From the NCBI RefSeq assembly GCF_006715725.1, contig NZ_VFNU01000001.1, forward strand, positions 3,224,001 to 3,288,000: a stretch of DNA of 64,000 nt. The letters run 5' to 3'. Below the pieces are notes generated by a model. That model did not search any database, had not been told where the DNA came from, and worked only from the letters and a program-made list of their open reading frames with translations. The DNA comes from Nocardioides sp. SLBN-35. GTDB lineage: Bacteria > Actinomycetota > Actinomycetes > Propionibacteriales > Nocardioidaceae. Made by a program: the position numbers and the translations under genes. Positions 7,760 to 15,561 of this stretch are shown here, piece after piece (the stretch's first letter is position 1; each line of letters starts with the position of its first letter).

Positions 7760-8751
7760 TGCAGTTCGAGCTCAGCGAGGAGCAGGCCGAGCTGGCGGCG
7801 ACCGTCCGCGGCCTGCTGGAGAAGCGTGCCGACTCGGCCGCCGTCCGCGCGGCGTCGACCTCGGAGACGGGGTACGACGAGGCGCTCTGGGCGACCCTGT
7901 GCGAGCAGATCGGCGTGGCGGCGCTCGGCGTTCCCGAGGAGTACGACGGCGTCGGGGTGTCCTTCTTCGAGACCGCCGTGGTGCTCGAGGAGCTCGGCCG
8001 CACCATCGCGCCGAGCCCGCTGCTGGCCACCACGGTCGCCACCGAGGCGCTGCTGGCGGGCGCGACCGACGACGCGAGGAAGAGGCTGCTCCCCCGCATC
8101 GCCGCGGGCGAGATCGCCACGATCGCCCTCGACGACGGCCCGGTCCTCGACGGCGACCGCGCCGAGATCCTCCTCGCGGTCCGCGGCGACGACCTGGTCG
8201 AGGTGAGCGGCGCGACCGCGACCTGGGCCGAGTCGATGGACCAGAGCGTCCGGCTCGCCCGGCTCGACCTGTCCGCTGCGGAGCTGACCGTGATCGGCGA
8301 CGGCAACGCCGCCCGCGCGCGGGCCGAGCTCGTCGGTGCGGCGGCCGCGGCCGCCCTCGCGGTCGGCCTGTCGGACCGGGCGCTGCAGATGACGGTCGGC
8401 TACCTCAAGGAGCGGGTGCAGTTCGGCCGCCCGATCGGGTCCTTCCAGGCGCTCAAGCACCGAATGGCCGACCTGCTGGCGCGGGTCGAGATGTCCCGCT
8501 CGGCGAGCTGGGCGGCCTCCTACGCCCTCGCCGACACGGACACCGACGCCGCGGAGGCGGCCTTCCTGACCCACGCCGCGGCGTCGTACGCCCTCGAGAC
8601 GGCGGCCCTGGCCGCCAGCGAGTGCGTCCAGCTGCACGGCGGCATCGCGATCACCTGGGAGCACGACGCCCACCTGGTGTTCAAGCGCGCCCACGCACTC
8701 GGGCAGCTGTACGGCGCACCGCACCGGCACCGGGCAGCCGTGGACCTCTGA
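7759..8751 (+). CDS. fadE33: Acyl-CoA dehydrogenase, FadE33-like
   Basis: The 330-residue protein begins MQFELSEEQAELAATVRGL. It has the EEYDGVGVSFFETAVVLEELG acceptor-side region in the N-terminal domain, the FAD motif ERVQFGRPIGSFQALKHRMA and a C-terminal CVQLHGGIAITWEHDAHLVF. Like its neighbour it is the kind of subunit that forms heteromeric enzymes with FadE31. It overlaps fadE32 by one base (TGATG), so the two are translationally coupled. It is the last gene of the rightward ring C/D operon. Downstream lies the remnant of a TetR regulator on the opposite strand, whose open frame runs into the 3' end of this gene. Confidence 0.85.
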   Translation: MQFELSEEQAELAATVRGLLEKRADSAAVRAASTSETGYDEALWATLCEQIGVAALGVPEEYDGVGVSFFETAVVLEELGRTIAPSPLLATTVATEALLAGATDDARKRLLPRIAAGEIATIALDDGPVLDGDRAEILLAVRGDDLVEVSGATATWAESMDQSVRLARLDLSAAELTVIGDGNAARARAELVGAAAAAALAVGLSDRALQMTVGYLKERVQFGRPIGSFQALKHRMADLLARVEMSRSASWAASYALADTDTDAAEAAFLTHAAASYALETAALAASECVQLHGGIAITWEHDAHLVFKRAHALGQLYGAPHRHRAAVDL

Positions 8752-8770
8752 GCCGCGCGGGGCCACCGGA

Positions 8771-9001
8771 CCCCAGGTAGGTGTCCGGCCCCTGCAGGGC
8801 CGCGGCGACCGCCGGCGCGACCATCGCGACCACGTCGTCGACCGGCGCGGAGGCGAGCGGCTCGATCTTCAGCACGTAGCGGGTCATCGCCAGCCCGATC
8901 AGCTGCGAGGGGACCAGCTCGGCCTTCATCGCCGGCATCGCCCGCCGCTCGACGACCGGCTGGAACCGCGGGTGCAGCACGCCGCCGCGTGCGCGGCCGG
9001 A
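8771..9001 (-). pseudogene. Remnant of a TetR-family regulator (C-terminal part only)
   Basis: About 76 codons read like the C-terminal ligand-binding domain of TetR regulators, with AELVPSQLIGLAMTRYVLKI and EPLASAPVDDVVAMVAPAVA. No helix-turn-helix part exists: the coding similarity stops at the left arm of the inverted repeat at 9002, and upstream lies the protease gene. The original stop is also gone; the frame runs on to 8681, into fadE33. It could be what is left of the local repressor of the steroid operons, but that is speculation. Confidence 0.7.
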
Positions 9002-9084
9002 CTTGTAACTACGTGTTACAGCACAGTTATCCACCACATGGGCCACTTCGGCCCCAAATTGGTGACGTAACACGTAGTTACAAG
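9002..9084. repeat. 83-bp element with perfect 18-bp inverted ends
   Basis: CTTGTAACTACGTGTTAC (9002-9019) is repeated exactly in inverted orientation at 9067-9084. The 47-bp interior has its own hairpin, GGGCC/GGCCC at 9040-9044 and 9050-9054. Each arm is itself nearly palindromic (GTAAC-N5-GTTAC), as in TetR/MarR operators. It sits between the protease stop (9096) and the TetR remnant, so it may act as a terminator, a small non-autonomous mobile element or a relic operator pair. Confidence 0.75.
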
Positions 9085-9095
9085 GGGCAGTGAGG

Positions 9096-10472
9096 TCAGC
9101 CGACGGGGCTGGTGCAGCGCGTGTTGCCCACCACACTGGGGGTGCGGTCGAGCGGCATCGGGCAGGGGCTGACGCTCACCGCCACCGGCGCGCTGTGCTT
9201 CCTCGCCTTGCGGACCTTCACCCGGTACCACCAGGTCCCCGGTGCTGCCGTCTGGGTGAAGACCGTGACGCCCTGGTGCACCCGCGCCTTCGCGACCCGG
9301 GCCCACGGGGCGCCGGGCGCGGTGCGGACCTGGAGCACCATCCGGCGCACGCGGCGGGTCTCGGCGACCAGCTGGTAGGCCTCACCGAAGCCGACCGAGG
9401 GGCTGGTCGCGACCAGGCGCAGCCGCTGCCGCTTCGGCCGTCCCACCCCGGGGCCCGACTCCGGGCCCACGACGGGGCGCGCGGCCGGGCGGCCCGCGAC
9501 CCGTGCCGCGGCCAGCAGGCCCTCGATGGTGGCGTCGAACGGGGTCGCGAGCAGCAGCGGTGGCCCGGACGTCGTCCGGCGGGAGGTGACCGCGAAGATG
9601 AAGCCGGTGTCGGCGCTGGCCATCCGCAGGAACCACGGCCCGCCACTGGCCCCGCCCGTCAGCGGGCACGAGATCTGCGCGTCGCCGGTCTGGTCGAGCA
9701 CCGTGGTCGATCCGGTGCACTCCTGGCGGCTCTGGCCGTCATACGGCGCCTCGGCCGGCCAGCCGACGACGCGGACGCCGTCCTCCCGCACCGGGTAGTT
9801 CCAGGCCAGTCCGTTGCCGCCGACGACGTCGACCAGGTCGAGGCCGCCCTGGGGTGCGACCCGGATCATCGCCTGGTCGTGCGCGACCTCGTCGCACCGC
9901 GAGACCCAGTCGCCCTGCGCGATCGCGGCGGTGCCGACCCAGGTGCCGTAGGGCCGGGCGTTGTGGTCGTAGCCGGGGACGAACATGAAGTTGCTGTAGT
10001 AGGTGCCGGCGCGGCAGCCGCCGAGCAGCACCCGGGTGCCGCCGGAGTTCACGCAGTGCCCGGCGGTGACCACGAGGTCCTTCTCCGGCGTGTTGACCGA
10101 CGACGCCGAGCACACGTAGTTGGTGCCGCCGTCGGAGAAGAACAGCTTGCCCGTGCTGCGCAGGCCCTCGCCCACCCGGCCCGAGGTCCGGCCCTGGACG
10201 CCGGATGTCGACGCCGGGGCGGTCGTGGCATTGCCCGCCGGGTCGAGGTCGAGAGGGACCGCGGTGCGCATCCGCTTCGCGGTCCAGTAGTCCCGCACCC
10301 CGGCGTGGGGCAGCAGTCGTACGTCGGGTCGGGTGGTCGCCGGGCCGGGATCAGACGGCACGGACGGATCGGCCGCGGCGCCGGCGCCGAGCCCGGACAG
10401 TCCTGACATCCCCGGCAGCCCGGCCAACAGGACGGCGACGGCCACCGCCCCGAGCGCCCTGCGCATCCTCAT
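9096..10472 (-). CDS. Secreted trypsin-like serine protease
   Basis: The 458-residue protein has an N-terminal signal peptide (MRMRRALGAVAVAVLLAGLPG, cleavage probably after GAGAAA). A chymotrypsin-fold domain follows with the catalytic triad visible: His in VVTAGHCVNSGG, Asp in AHDQAMIRV and Ser in LTGGASGGPWF. Several Cys pairs suggest disulfides in the secreted enzyme. The C-terminal 120 residues after the protease domain are basic and beta-rich (KRQRLRLVATSPSVGFGE) and probably form an accessory or cell-wall-binding module that I cannot name. It stands alone between hsaB and the inverted repeat; nothing ties it to steroid metabolism. Confidence 0.82.
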   Translation of the reverse strand: MRMRRALGAVAVAVLLAGLPGMSGLSGLGAGAAADPSVPSDPGPATTRPDVRLLPHAGVRDYWTAKRMRTAVPLDLDPAGNATTAPASTSGVQGRTSGRVGEGLRSTGKLFFSDGGTNYVCSASSVNTPEKDLVVTAGHCVNSGGTRVLLGGCRAGTYYSNFMFVPGYDHNARPYGTWVGTAAIAQGDWVSRCDEVAHDQAMIRVAPQGGLDLVDVVGGNGLAWNYPVREDGVRVVGWPAEAPYDGQSRQECTGSTTVLDQTGDAQISCPLTGGASGGPWFLRMASADTGFIFAVTSRRTTSGPPLLLATPFDATIEGLLAAARVAGRPAARPVVGPESGPGVGRPKRQRLRLVATSPSVGFGEAYQLVAETRRVRRMVLQVRTAPGAPWARVAKARVHQGVTVFTQTAAPGTWWYRVKVRKARKHSAPVAVSVSPCPMPLDRTPSVVGNTRCTSPVG

Positions 10473-10533
10473 CGATCCCCCCGACCGGTTCGTCGTACTC
10501 GATCAGGGGCTCAACGCCCGGACGGGGCCCGGG

Positions 10534-11190
10534 TCACGAGTCGGTGGTGCGGTAGCGGCCCTTGAAGTAGAGGAGTGGCTCGGCGACTGCGGCGTCCTCG
10601 GAGTGCGCCTCGAGGTGCTCGACCTTGCCGACGACGATGAAGTGGTCGCCACCCTCGTAGACCGCGTGGATGGTGCAGTCGAGGTGCGCGAGCGTGCCCT
10701 CGATGACGGGCGACCCGGTCGCCGCCGCGGGCTGCCAGGAGATCCCGGCGAACTTGTCGATCCCCTTGGTCGCCATCTGCCCGGAGACGTGCTCCTGGTC
10801 GGCGGCCAGGACGTTGACGCAGAACCGGCCCGAGCGCTGGATCGCCGGCCAGGCGCGCGAGCTGCGCGCCGGGACGAAGGTGATGAGCGGCGGGTCGAGC
10901 GAAACGCTGGCGAAGGACTGGCAGGTCATGCCGACCGGCTCGTCGCCGCTCATCGTGGTGATCACGGTGATCCCGGAAGCGAAGCAGCCCAGGGTGTCGC
11001 GGAACCGGCGCGCGGCGGCCTGGGCCGCCGGGTCGTCGTGGACCGCGACCTCCTCACCGGGACGCAGCTCGAAGTCGACCTCGGCGTCCCCGAGCCACGA
11101 CTGGATCAGCTCGGGGTGCGGCCAGGTCTCCCGCGCGTCGGGGCTGATGCCCTCCGGGATCTCGCTCACGTCACTCACGTTAGTGGCCAC
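10534..11190 (-). CDS. hsaB: Flavin reductase of the 3-HSA hydroxylase (HsaB)
   Basis: HsaB supplies reduced flavin to HsaA, which hydroxylates 3-HSA in steroid ring A/B catabolism. The 218-residue protein has the flavin-reductase signature RRFRDTLGCFASGITVITTM, then GMTCQSFASVSLDPPLITFV and GRFCVNVLAADQ, and ends with YFKGRYRT. It carries an N-terminal extension of about 50 residues before the fold, longer than typical HsaB. The GTG start lies directly against the hsaC stop with no gap; internal GTG codons at the fifth and eighth positions are alternatives. It is the last gene of hsaA-hsaD-hsaC-hsaB, the same order as in M. tuberculosis. Confidence 0.9.
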   Translation of the reverse strand: MATNVSDVSEIPEGISPDARETWPHPELIQSWLGDAEVDFELRPGEEVAVHDDPAAQAAARRFRDTLGCFASGITVITTMSGDEPVGMTCQSFASVSLDPPLITFVPARSSRAWPAIQRSGRFCVNVLAADQEHVSGQMATKGIDKFAGISWQPAAATGSPVIEGTLAHLDCTIHAVYEGGDHFIVVGKVEHLEAHSEDAAVAEPLLYFKGRYRTTDS

Positions 11191-12087
11191 TCACTGGCCG
11201 CCGAACACGTGGCCCCAGTACGAGACGGCGGTCGACTCGCGCGCCACCCAACGGGCGTCGTCGACGGTCATGCCCTCGGTGCCGAACTCGACGTCGAAGC
11301 CGCCGGGCGACTTGACGTAGAACGAGATCATCTCGTCGTTCATGTGCCGGCCCAGGGTGGCCGACAGCGGCGCACCGTGCTTGCGGACCCGCTCGAGCGC
11401 TCGACCGACGTGGTCGAGCTTGTCGACCTCGAGCATCACGTGGACGCACTTGCTCGGGTTGGGCATCGGCAGGAAGGCCAGCGAGTGGTGGCGCGGGTTG
11501 ACGCCGAGGAAGCGCAGCCAGACCTTGCTGCCCGGCTCCTTGCCGACGAACTCGCCGGGCATGCTCATCGAGTCGCGCAGCCGGAAGCCGAGGACCTCGG
11601 TGTAGAACCGCAGCGCCTCGACGTCGTCGAGCACCGGGACGACGATGTGACCCATGCCCTGGTCGCCGGTGACGAAGGTGGCGGCGTACGGCGTCACGAC
11701 GGGTCGCGCCTCGTAGGTGATGCCGTGGAACAGCTCGAACACGTTGTCCCACGGGTCGCGGAACCGGATCAGCTCCTGGACCCGGCGCTCGTCGAGCTCG
11801 TCCTTGGTGCCCTCCTCGAACTCCACGCCGGCCTTCTGCAGGTGCTCACGGGCGGCCTGCAGGGCCTGGTGGTCGGCGAGCTCCCAGCCGGTGCAGTCGA
11901 GCTGGTCGACGTCGGAGGGGAACACCACGACCCGCGCGGAGACCTCGTCGATGCGCCAGTACTGGTGGTCCGGGTCGGGGCCGCGGCCCTCGGCGAGGCC
12001 GAGCACCTTGCCGGCGAAGGTCTTCCAGGCCCCCAGGTCGGTGCTCGCGACCCGGATGTAGCCCATGGACTTGATGTCGATCGTCAC
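11191..12087 (-). CDS. hsaC: Extradiol dioxygenase cleaving 3,4-DHSA (HsaC)
   Basis: This 298-residue type I extradiol dioxygenase opens the catechol ring A of 3,4-DHSA using Fe(II). The protein has two VOC modules; the iron ligands appear in the second as His in GMGHIVVPV, His in RHHSLAFL and Glu in GGFDVEFGTEG. The active-site acid/base region HMNDEMISFYV is also present. It overlaps the hsaD stop by 4 nt (ATGA), and hsaB follows without a gap. The context of all four hsa genes makes the substrate assignment strong, although related bphC-type enzymes are similar in sequence. Confidence 0.93.
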   Translation of the reverse strand: MTIDIKSMGYIRVASTDLGAWKTFAGKVLGLAEGRGPDPDHQYWRIDEVSARVVVFPSDVDQLDCTGWELADHQALQAAREHLQKAGVEFEEGTKDELDERRVQELIRFRDPWDNVFELFHGITYEARPVVTPYAATFVTGDQGMGHIVVPVLDDVEALRFYTEVLGFRLRDSMSMPGEFVGKEPGSKVWLRFLGVNPRHHSLAFLPMPNPSKCVHVMLEVDKLDHVGRALERVRKHGAPLSATLGRHMNDEMISFYVKSPGGFDVEFGTEGMTVDDARWVARESTAVSYWGHVFGGQ

Positions 12088-12965
12088 GAACGCTCCTTGT
12101 GGCGGGCCAGGAAGGCGGTGCAGATCTCGGCGAACTCCTCGGCCGCCTCGATCTGTGCCCAGTGGCCGCAGTTGGGGAAGACGTGGAGCTGGGCCTTGGG
12201 GATCTGCTTGAGCGCGACCAGCGCGCCGTCGAGCGGGTTCACCCGGTCCTCACGGCCCCACGTCAGCAGGGTGTGCTTGCGCAGCCGGTGCGCCTCGCGC
12301 CAGAGCATGCCGTCCTCGGCCCACTCCGGGTTCCAGAACGACGCGCCCATCGAGCGCATGGCCTCGAGCGAGCCCGGCGCGGTGGCGTCGGCGAAGCGCT
12401 CCTCGACGAGCTCGTCGGTGACCAGGGCCTGGTTGACGACCATCGTGGAGATGAACGCCCGCAGTGCCTCGCGGCTGGGGTTCATGCTGAAGTCCATCAG
12501 CCGCTGGACGCCCTCGGTCGGGTCGGCGTGGAACAGGTTGGTCGACAGTCCGCCGGGGCCCATCAGCACCAGCCGGCCGACGCGGTCGGGGTACTCCAGC
12601 GCGAACCGGGTCGCCGTACCTCCGCCGAGGGAGTTGCCGAGCAGGTGGACCCGCTCGATCTGCAGCTCGTCGAGCAGCTTGACGAGGTACGACGCGGAGT
12701 GGCGGAAGTAGTTGGCCTGCACCTCGGGCTTGTCGGAGGCACCGAAGCCGGGCTGGTCGACCAGCAGGGTGCGGAAGCTCTCCGCGAAGCGCGGCAGTGC
12801 CGGGCCGAAGTTGCTCCACGCCGAGGCGCCGGGCCCGCCGCCGTGCAGGAGCACGAACGGCAGCCCGCCCCCGACGTCGGACGACTCGCCGGCCTCGTAG
12901 TAGTTCAGGGTGATGTCGCCGGCCTTCGCCGAACGACGGGTCCCCTCCTTGGAGAAGTCGGGCAT
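12084..12965 (-). CDS. hsaD: C-C bond hydrolase for 4,9-DSHA (HsaD)
   Basis: This alpha/beta-hydrolase of 293 residues cleaves the meta-cleavage product made by HsaC. It shows the oxyanion-hole segment LLHGGGPGASAWSNF, the nucleophile elbow GNSLGGGTA (about residue 115), the acid in WGREDRVNP and the catalytic His in NCGHWAQIE. These are the hallmarks of the MCP-hydrolase group (BphD/HsaD). Its ATG overlaps the hsaA stop by one base and its own end overlaps hsaC by 4 nt, so translation of the operon is tightly coupled. Length is normal. Confidence 0.93.
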   Translation of the reverse strand: MPDFSKEGTRRSAKAGDITLNYYEAGESSDVGGGLPFVLLHGGGPGASAWSNFGPALPRFAESFRTLLVDQPGFGASDKPEVQANYFRHSASYLVKLLDELQIERVHLLGNSLGGGTATRFALEYPDRVGRLVLMGPGGLSTNLFHADPTEGVQRLMDFSMNPSREALRAFISTMVVNQALVTDELVEERFADATAPGSLEAMRSMGASFWNPEWAEDGMLWREAHRLRKHTLLTWGREDRVNPLDGALVALKQIPKAQLHVFPNCGHWAQIEAAEEFAEICTAFLARHKERS

Positions 12966-14152
12966 CAGTACATCCCCGGGTCGACCTTGTGGCCGAACTG
13001 CTGGGCGCCGTACATCTGCAGCGCGCGCTCGGGGTCGTTGGCGGCGTGCACGCGACCGGCGTGCGAGTCGCGCCAGGCGCGCTGGAGGTAGGTGCCCTCG
13101 GCGAGCGCACGACCGCCCGACGCCTCGAACAGCGCATCGATCGCCTCGATCGAGCGGGCGGTGCCGAGCACCTGGTCACGGCGCACCCGCAGCCGCAGCT
13201 CGAGCGGGATCTGCTCACCCTTCGCGACGTGGGCCTGCTCCTCGCGGATGTTGTTGATCAGCAGTGCCCAGGCGGCGTCGATCTCCGAGGAGGCACGGGC
13301 GATGCGGACCGCGGCGAACGGGTCGAGCGAGGCCTTCTCGCCGAGGTACGCCGCACGCACGCGCTTCTGCTGCATCTCGACGTGCTCGGCGTACGCACCC
13401 TTCGCCATGCCGATGATCGGGGTGGCGATGGTGCTGGTGAAGATCGAGTGGAAGGGCAGCTTGTAGAGGTCGCTGGTGTTGACCTCCTGGCCCGGACCGC
13501 GGCAGGCGCCGGTCTCCCCCATCGACAGCGTGAACGCCTCGGGGATGAAGGTCTCCTCCACGACGATGTCGTTGGAGCCTGTGCCACGCAGGCCGACGAC
13601 GTTCCAGACGTCGACGATCTGGTACTTCTCGCGGGGCACCATGAAGGTGCGGAAGTCGACGACCTGACCCTCCTCGTTGAACACGAGGCCGCCGAGCAGC
13701 ACCCAGCTGCAGTGGTCGGAGCCGGAGGAGAAGCTCCACTTGCCGGAGAGCTTGAACCCGCCCTCGGTGATGACGGCCTTGCCGGTGGGGGCGTACGACG
13801 ACGACAGCCGCACCGTCTGGTCGTCCCCCCACACAGCCTGCTGCGCCTCGTCGGCGAACAGCGCGACCTGCCAGGGGTGGACACCGACCACGCTGGAGAC
13901 CCAGCCGGTGGCGCCGTCGGCGGTGGCGATGTCGCGCACGGCGGTGTAGAAGGCAACCGGGTCGGCCTCGATGCCGCCGTACCGCTTCGGCTGGAGCAGC
14001 CGGAAGAAGCCGGTCTCCTCGAGCTCCTTGATCGAGGCGTCCGGGATGACGCGCAGACGCTCGCCCTCCTCGGCCCGCTCGCGGATGGTCGGGAGGAGGT
14101 CACGCACGCCGTCGAGGACGGCGGTCACCTCGGGGGCGAAGTCCTGGTTCAT
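12965..14152 (-). CDS. hsaA: 3-HSA 4-hydroxylase oxygenase component (HsaA)
   Basis: This flavin-dependent monooxygenase of the acyl-CoA-dehydrogenase fold has 395 residues. It hydroxylates 3-HSA to the catechol 3,4-DHSA with reduced flavin from HsaB. Visible segments are LQPKRYGGIEADPVAFYTAV, GATGWVSSVVGVHPWQ, GKWSFSSGSDHCSWVLLGG and VVGLRGTGSNDIVV, as in HsaA and HpaH-like oxygenases; no acyl-CoA catalytic Glu is expected in this branch. First gene of the hsa operon. GGAG stands 5 nt upstream of the ATG, and a perfect KstR box lies 41 nt upstream. Confidence 0.93.
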   Translation of the reverse strand: MNQDFAPEVTAVLDGVRDLLPTIRERAEEGERLRVIPDASIKELEETGFFRLLQPKRYGGIEADPVAFYTAVRDIATADGATGWVSSVVGVHPWQVALFADEAQQAVWGDDQTVRLSSSYAPTGKAVITEGGFKLSGKWSFSSGSDHCSWVLLGGLVFNEEGQVVDFRTFMVPREKYQIVDVWNVVGLRGTGSNDIVVEETFIPEAFTLSMGETGACRGPGQEVNTSDLYKLPFHSIFTSTIATPIIGMAKGAYAEHVEMQQKRVRAAYLGEKASLDPFAAVRIARASSEIDAAWALLINNIREEQAHVAKGEQIPLELRLRVRRDQVLGTARSIEAIDALFEASGGRALAEGTYLQRAWRDSHAGRVHAANDPERALQMYGAQQFGHKVDPGMY

Positions 14153-14192
14153 GGGAGCTCCTGTGTCTGCGACAGTGTGTGCTGCACCAGAT

Positions 14193-14206
14193 TAGAACAG
14201 GTTCTA
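14193..14206. promoter_or_regulatory. KstR box upstream of hsaA
   Basis: TAGAACAGGTTCTA matches the published mycobacterial KstR consensus TnnAACnnGTTnnA at every fixed position and is fully palindromic. It lies 41 nt before the hsaA start. KstR represses steroid genes until a cholesterol-derived CoA ester binds it. No kstR gene is in the window. Confidence 0.88.
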
Positions 14207-14239
14207 CTTTTGGCACAAGCGGGGTGCCCCAACACGACA

Positions 14240-14271
14240 CGGGGCGCCGGACCCGAAGGCCCGACGCCCCG
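14240..14271 (-). terminator. Hairpin terminator after the first RTX gene
   Basis: CGGGGCGCCGGACCC and GGCCCGACGCCCCG can pair around a GAA loop, 20 nt downstream of the stop of the RTX gene at 14291. A nearly identical hairpin follows the duplicate gene (15494-15525), so it was duplicated with the gene. Confidence 0.7.
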
Positions 14272-14290
14272 TGGACGCAGTCGGTCGGAG

Positions 14291-15379
14291 TCAGCCGACC
14301 AGCGAGCGCCACCACACCGGCTGGGCGCCCTCGGCGTCCCAGTGGTAGGGGTCCTTGCCGTAGACGACGGTCTCGCAGCCCTTGGCCTTGACCTTGTTCA
14401 CCTTGATGTTGAAGTAGATCGTGTCGAGGCCCGCACCGCACTTGATCTTCATGCCCTTGTAGGGGTTCTTGACGTAGACCTTGTCGTTGCCCGCACCCGG
14501 CTTGATCACCGTGTCCTCGTCGACGTCGCCGACCATGATGATGTCGTCACCCGCGCCACCGATGGCCTTGAAGGTGCCCGACAGCAGGCCGTACAGGCCG
14601 CCGAAGGTGTCGTTGCCGGCACCGCCCTTGAGCACGTCGCCCTCGCCGGCCGGCTCCCAGAACTGGTCGTCGCCCGGGCCACCGATCACCTTGTCGCGAC
14701 CGGCCTCGCCCGTCACGTAGTCGTTGCCGGGACCGCCCTTGACGTTGTCGTCTCCGGCGCCGCCGGCCGCGGAGTCGTCGCCGTCGCCGCCCTTGACCTT
14801 GTCGTCGCCGTCGTCGCCGTAGGTCACGTCGGCGCCCGCCCCGCCGTTGAGCTTGTCGTTGTCCGCGCCGCCGTAGAGGTAGTCGTTGCCGGACCCGCCC
14901 CACAGCTTGTCCTTGCCCACCCCGCCCTCGAGGCTGGTGCCGTCGTAGCCGCCCTTGTTGGGATCGGGCTGCGTCGGGTCGCCGTTGCCGGCCCGCATCT
15001 TGTCGTTGCCCTGGTCGCCGGTGGCGTAGTCGGCGCCGTCACCGGTGTTGATCTTGTCGTTGCCGAGACCGCCCTCGATGCCGTCGTTGCCGGCCTCGCC
15101 GAAGATCTTGTCGTTGCCCTCGCCGCCGAGGAGCGGGTAGTCGTTGCCATTGCCGCCGAAGACCTTGTCATTGCCCGCGCCGCCCTCGACACGGTCGTTG
15201 CCGTCGCCGCCCCAGAGCTTGTCCTTGCCGGCCAGGCCCATGATCTGGTCGTCGCCGGGGGTCCCGGTGATCTTGTCCTTCTTCGGCGTGCCCAGGTAGT
15301 CCTGGGCCAGGGCCGGAGCGGCCGTGCCGAGTGCCAGGGCAGCGGCGAGCGCGCAGCTGGCCGCCTTCATCTTCTTCAT
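14291..15379 (-). CDS. Secreted RTX (hemolysin-type calcium-binding repeat) protein, copy 1
   Basis: The 362-residue protein has a signal peptide (MKKMKAASCALAAALALG, cleavage after ALA). About 20 glycine/aspartate-rich nonapeptides of the GGxGxDxux type follow (GGDGNDRVE, GGAGNDKVF, GGNGNDYPL and others), which fold as a calcium-bound beta-roll. The last 90 residues lose the repeat and contain KIKCGAGLDTIYFN and CETVVYGKDPYHWD; two Cys may form a disulfide. There is no enzymatic domain and no type I secretion signal; export by Sec is likely. Start chosen at the ATG preceded by GGGAG, not the TTG upstream. A near-identical paralogue follows upstream; both lie between hsaA and kstD with no visible link to steroids. 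Confidence 0.85.
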   Translation of the reverse strand: MKKMKAASCALAAALALGTAAPALAQDYLGTPKKDKITGTPGDDQIMGLAGKDKLWGGDGNDRVEGGAGNDKVFGGNGNDYPLLGGEGNDKIFGEAGNDGIEGGLGNDKINTGDGADYATGDQGNDKMRAGNGDPTQPDPNKGGYDGTSLEGGVGKDKLWGGSGNDYLYGGADNDKLNGGAGADVTYGDDGDDKVKGGDGDDSAAGGAGDDNVKGGPGNDYVTGEAGRDKVIGGPGDDQFWEPAGEGDVLKGGAGNDTFGGLYGLLSGTFKAIGGAGDDIIMVGDVDEDTVIKPGAGNDKVYVKNPYKGMKIKCGAGLDTIYFNIKVNKVKAKGCETVVYGKDPYHWDAEGAQPVWWRSLVG

Positions 15380-15493
15380 CTGTACTCCCAAGACGTAGCC
15401 GGTGTTGGATCGGGCCGGTACGACGAGGCGCGCCGGCGTCCCGTCAACCTACCCAGCCGGGCGCCGAGGATCCGGGCCGGCCCAGCAGGCAGA

Positions 15494-15525
15494 CGGGGCG
15501 CCGGGCCCGACGGCCCGACGCCCCG
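15494..15525 (-). terminator. Hairpin terminator after the second RTX gene
   Basis: CGGGGCGCCGGGCCC and GGCCCGACGCCCCG form a GC-rich stem downstream of the RTX gene that ends at 15562. It differs from the copy at 14240-14271 at only a few positions. Confidence 0.7.
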
Positions 15526-15561
15526 TTGCACCGACTCATCGCCTCCGTGCGGGAGCGATGC

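Noticed and set aside
9027..9036. TTATCCACC resembling a DnaA box in the inverted-repeat loop
   Set aside because: It is a single imperfect match with no cluster, no AT-rich region and no dnaA or dnaN nearby; not an origin.
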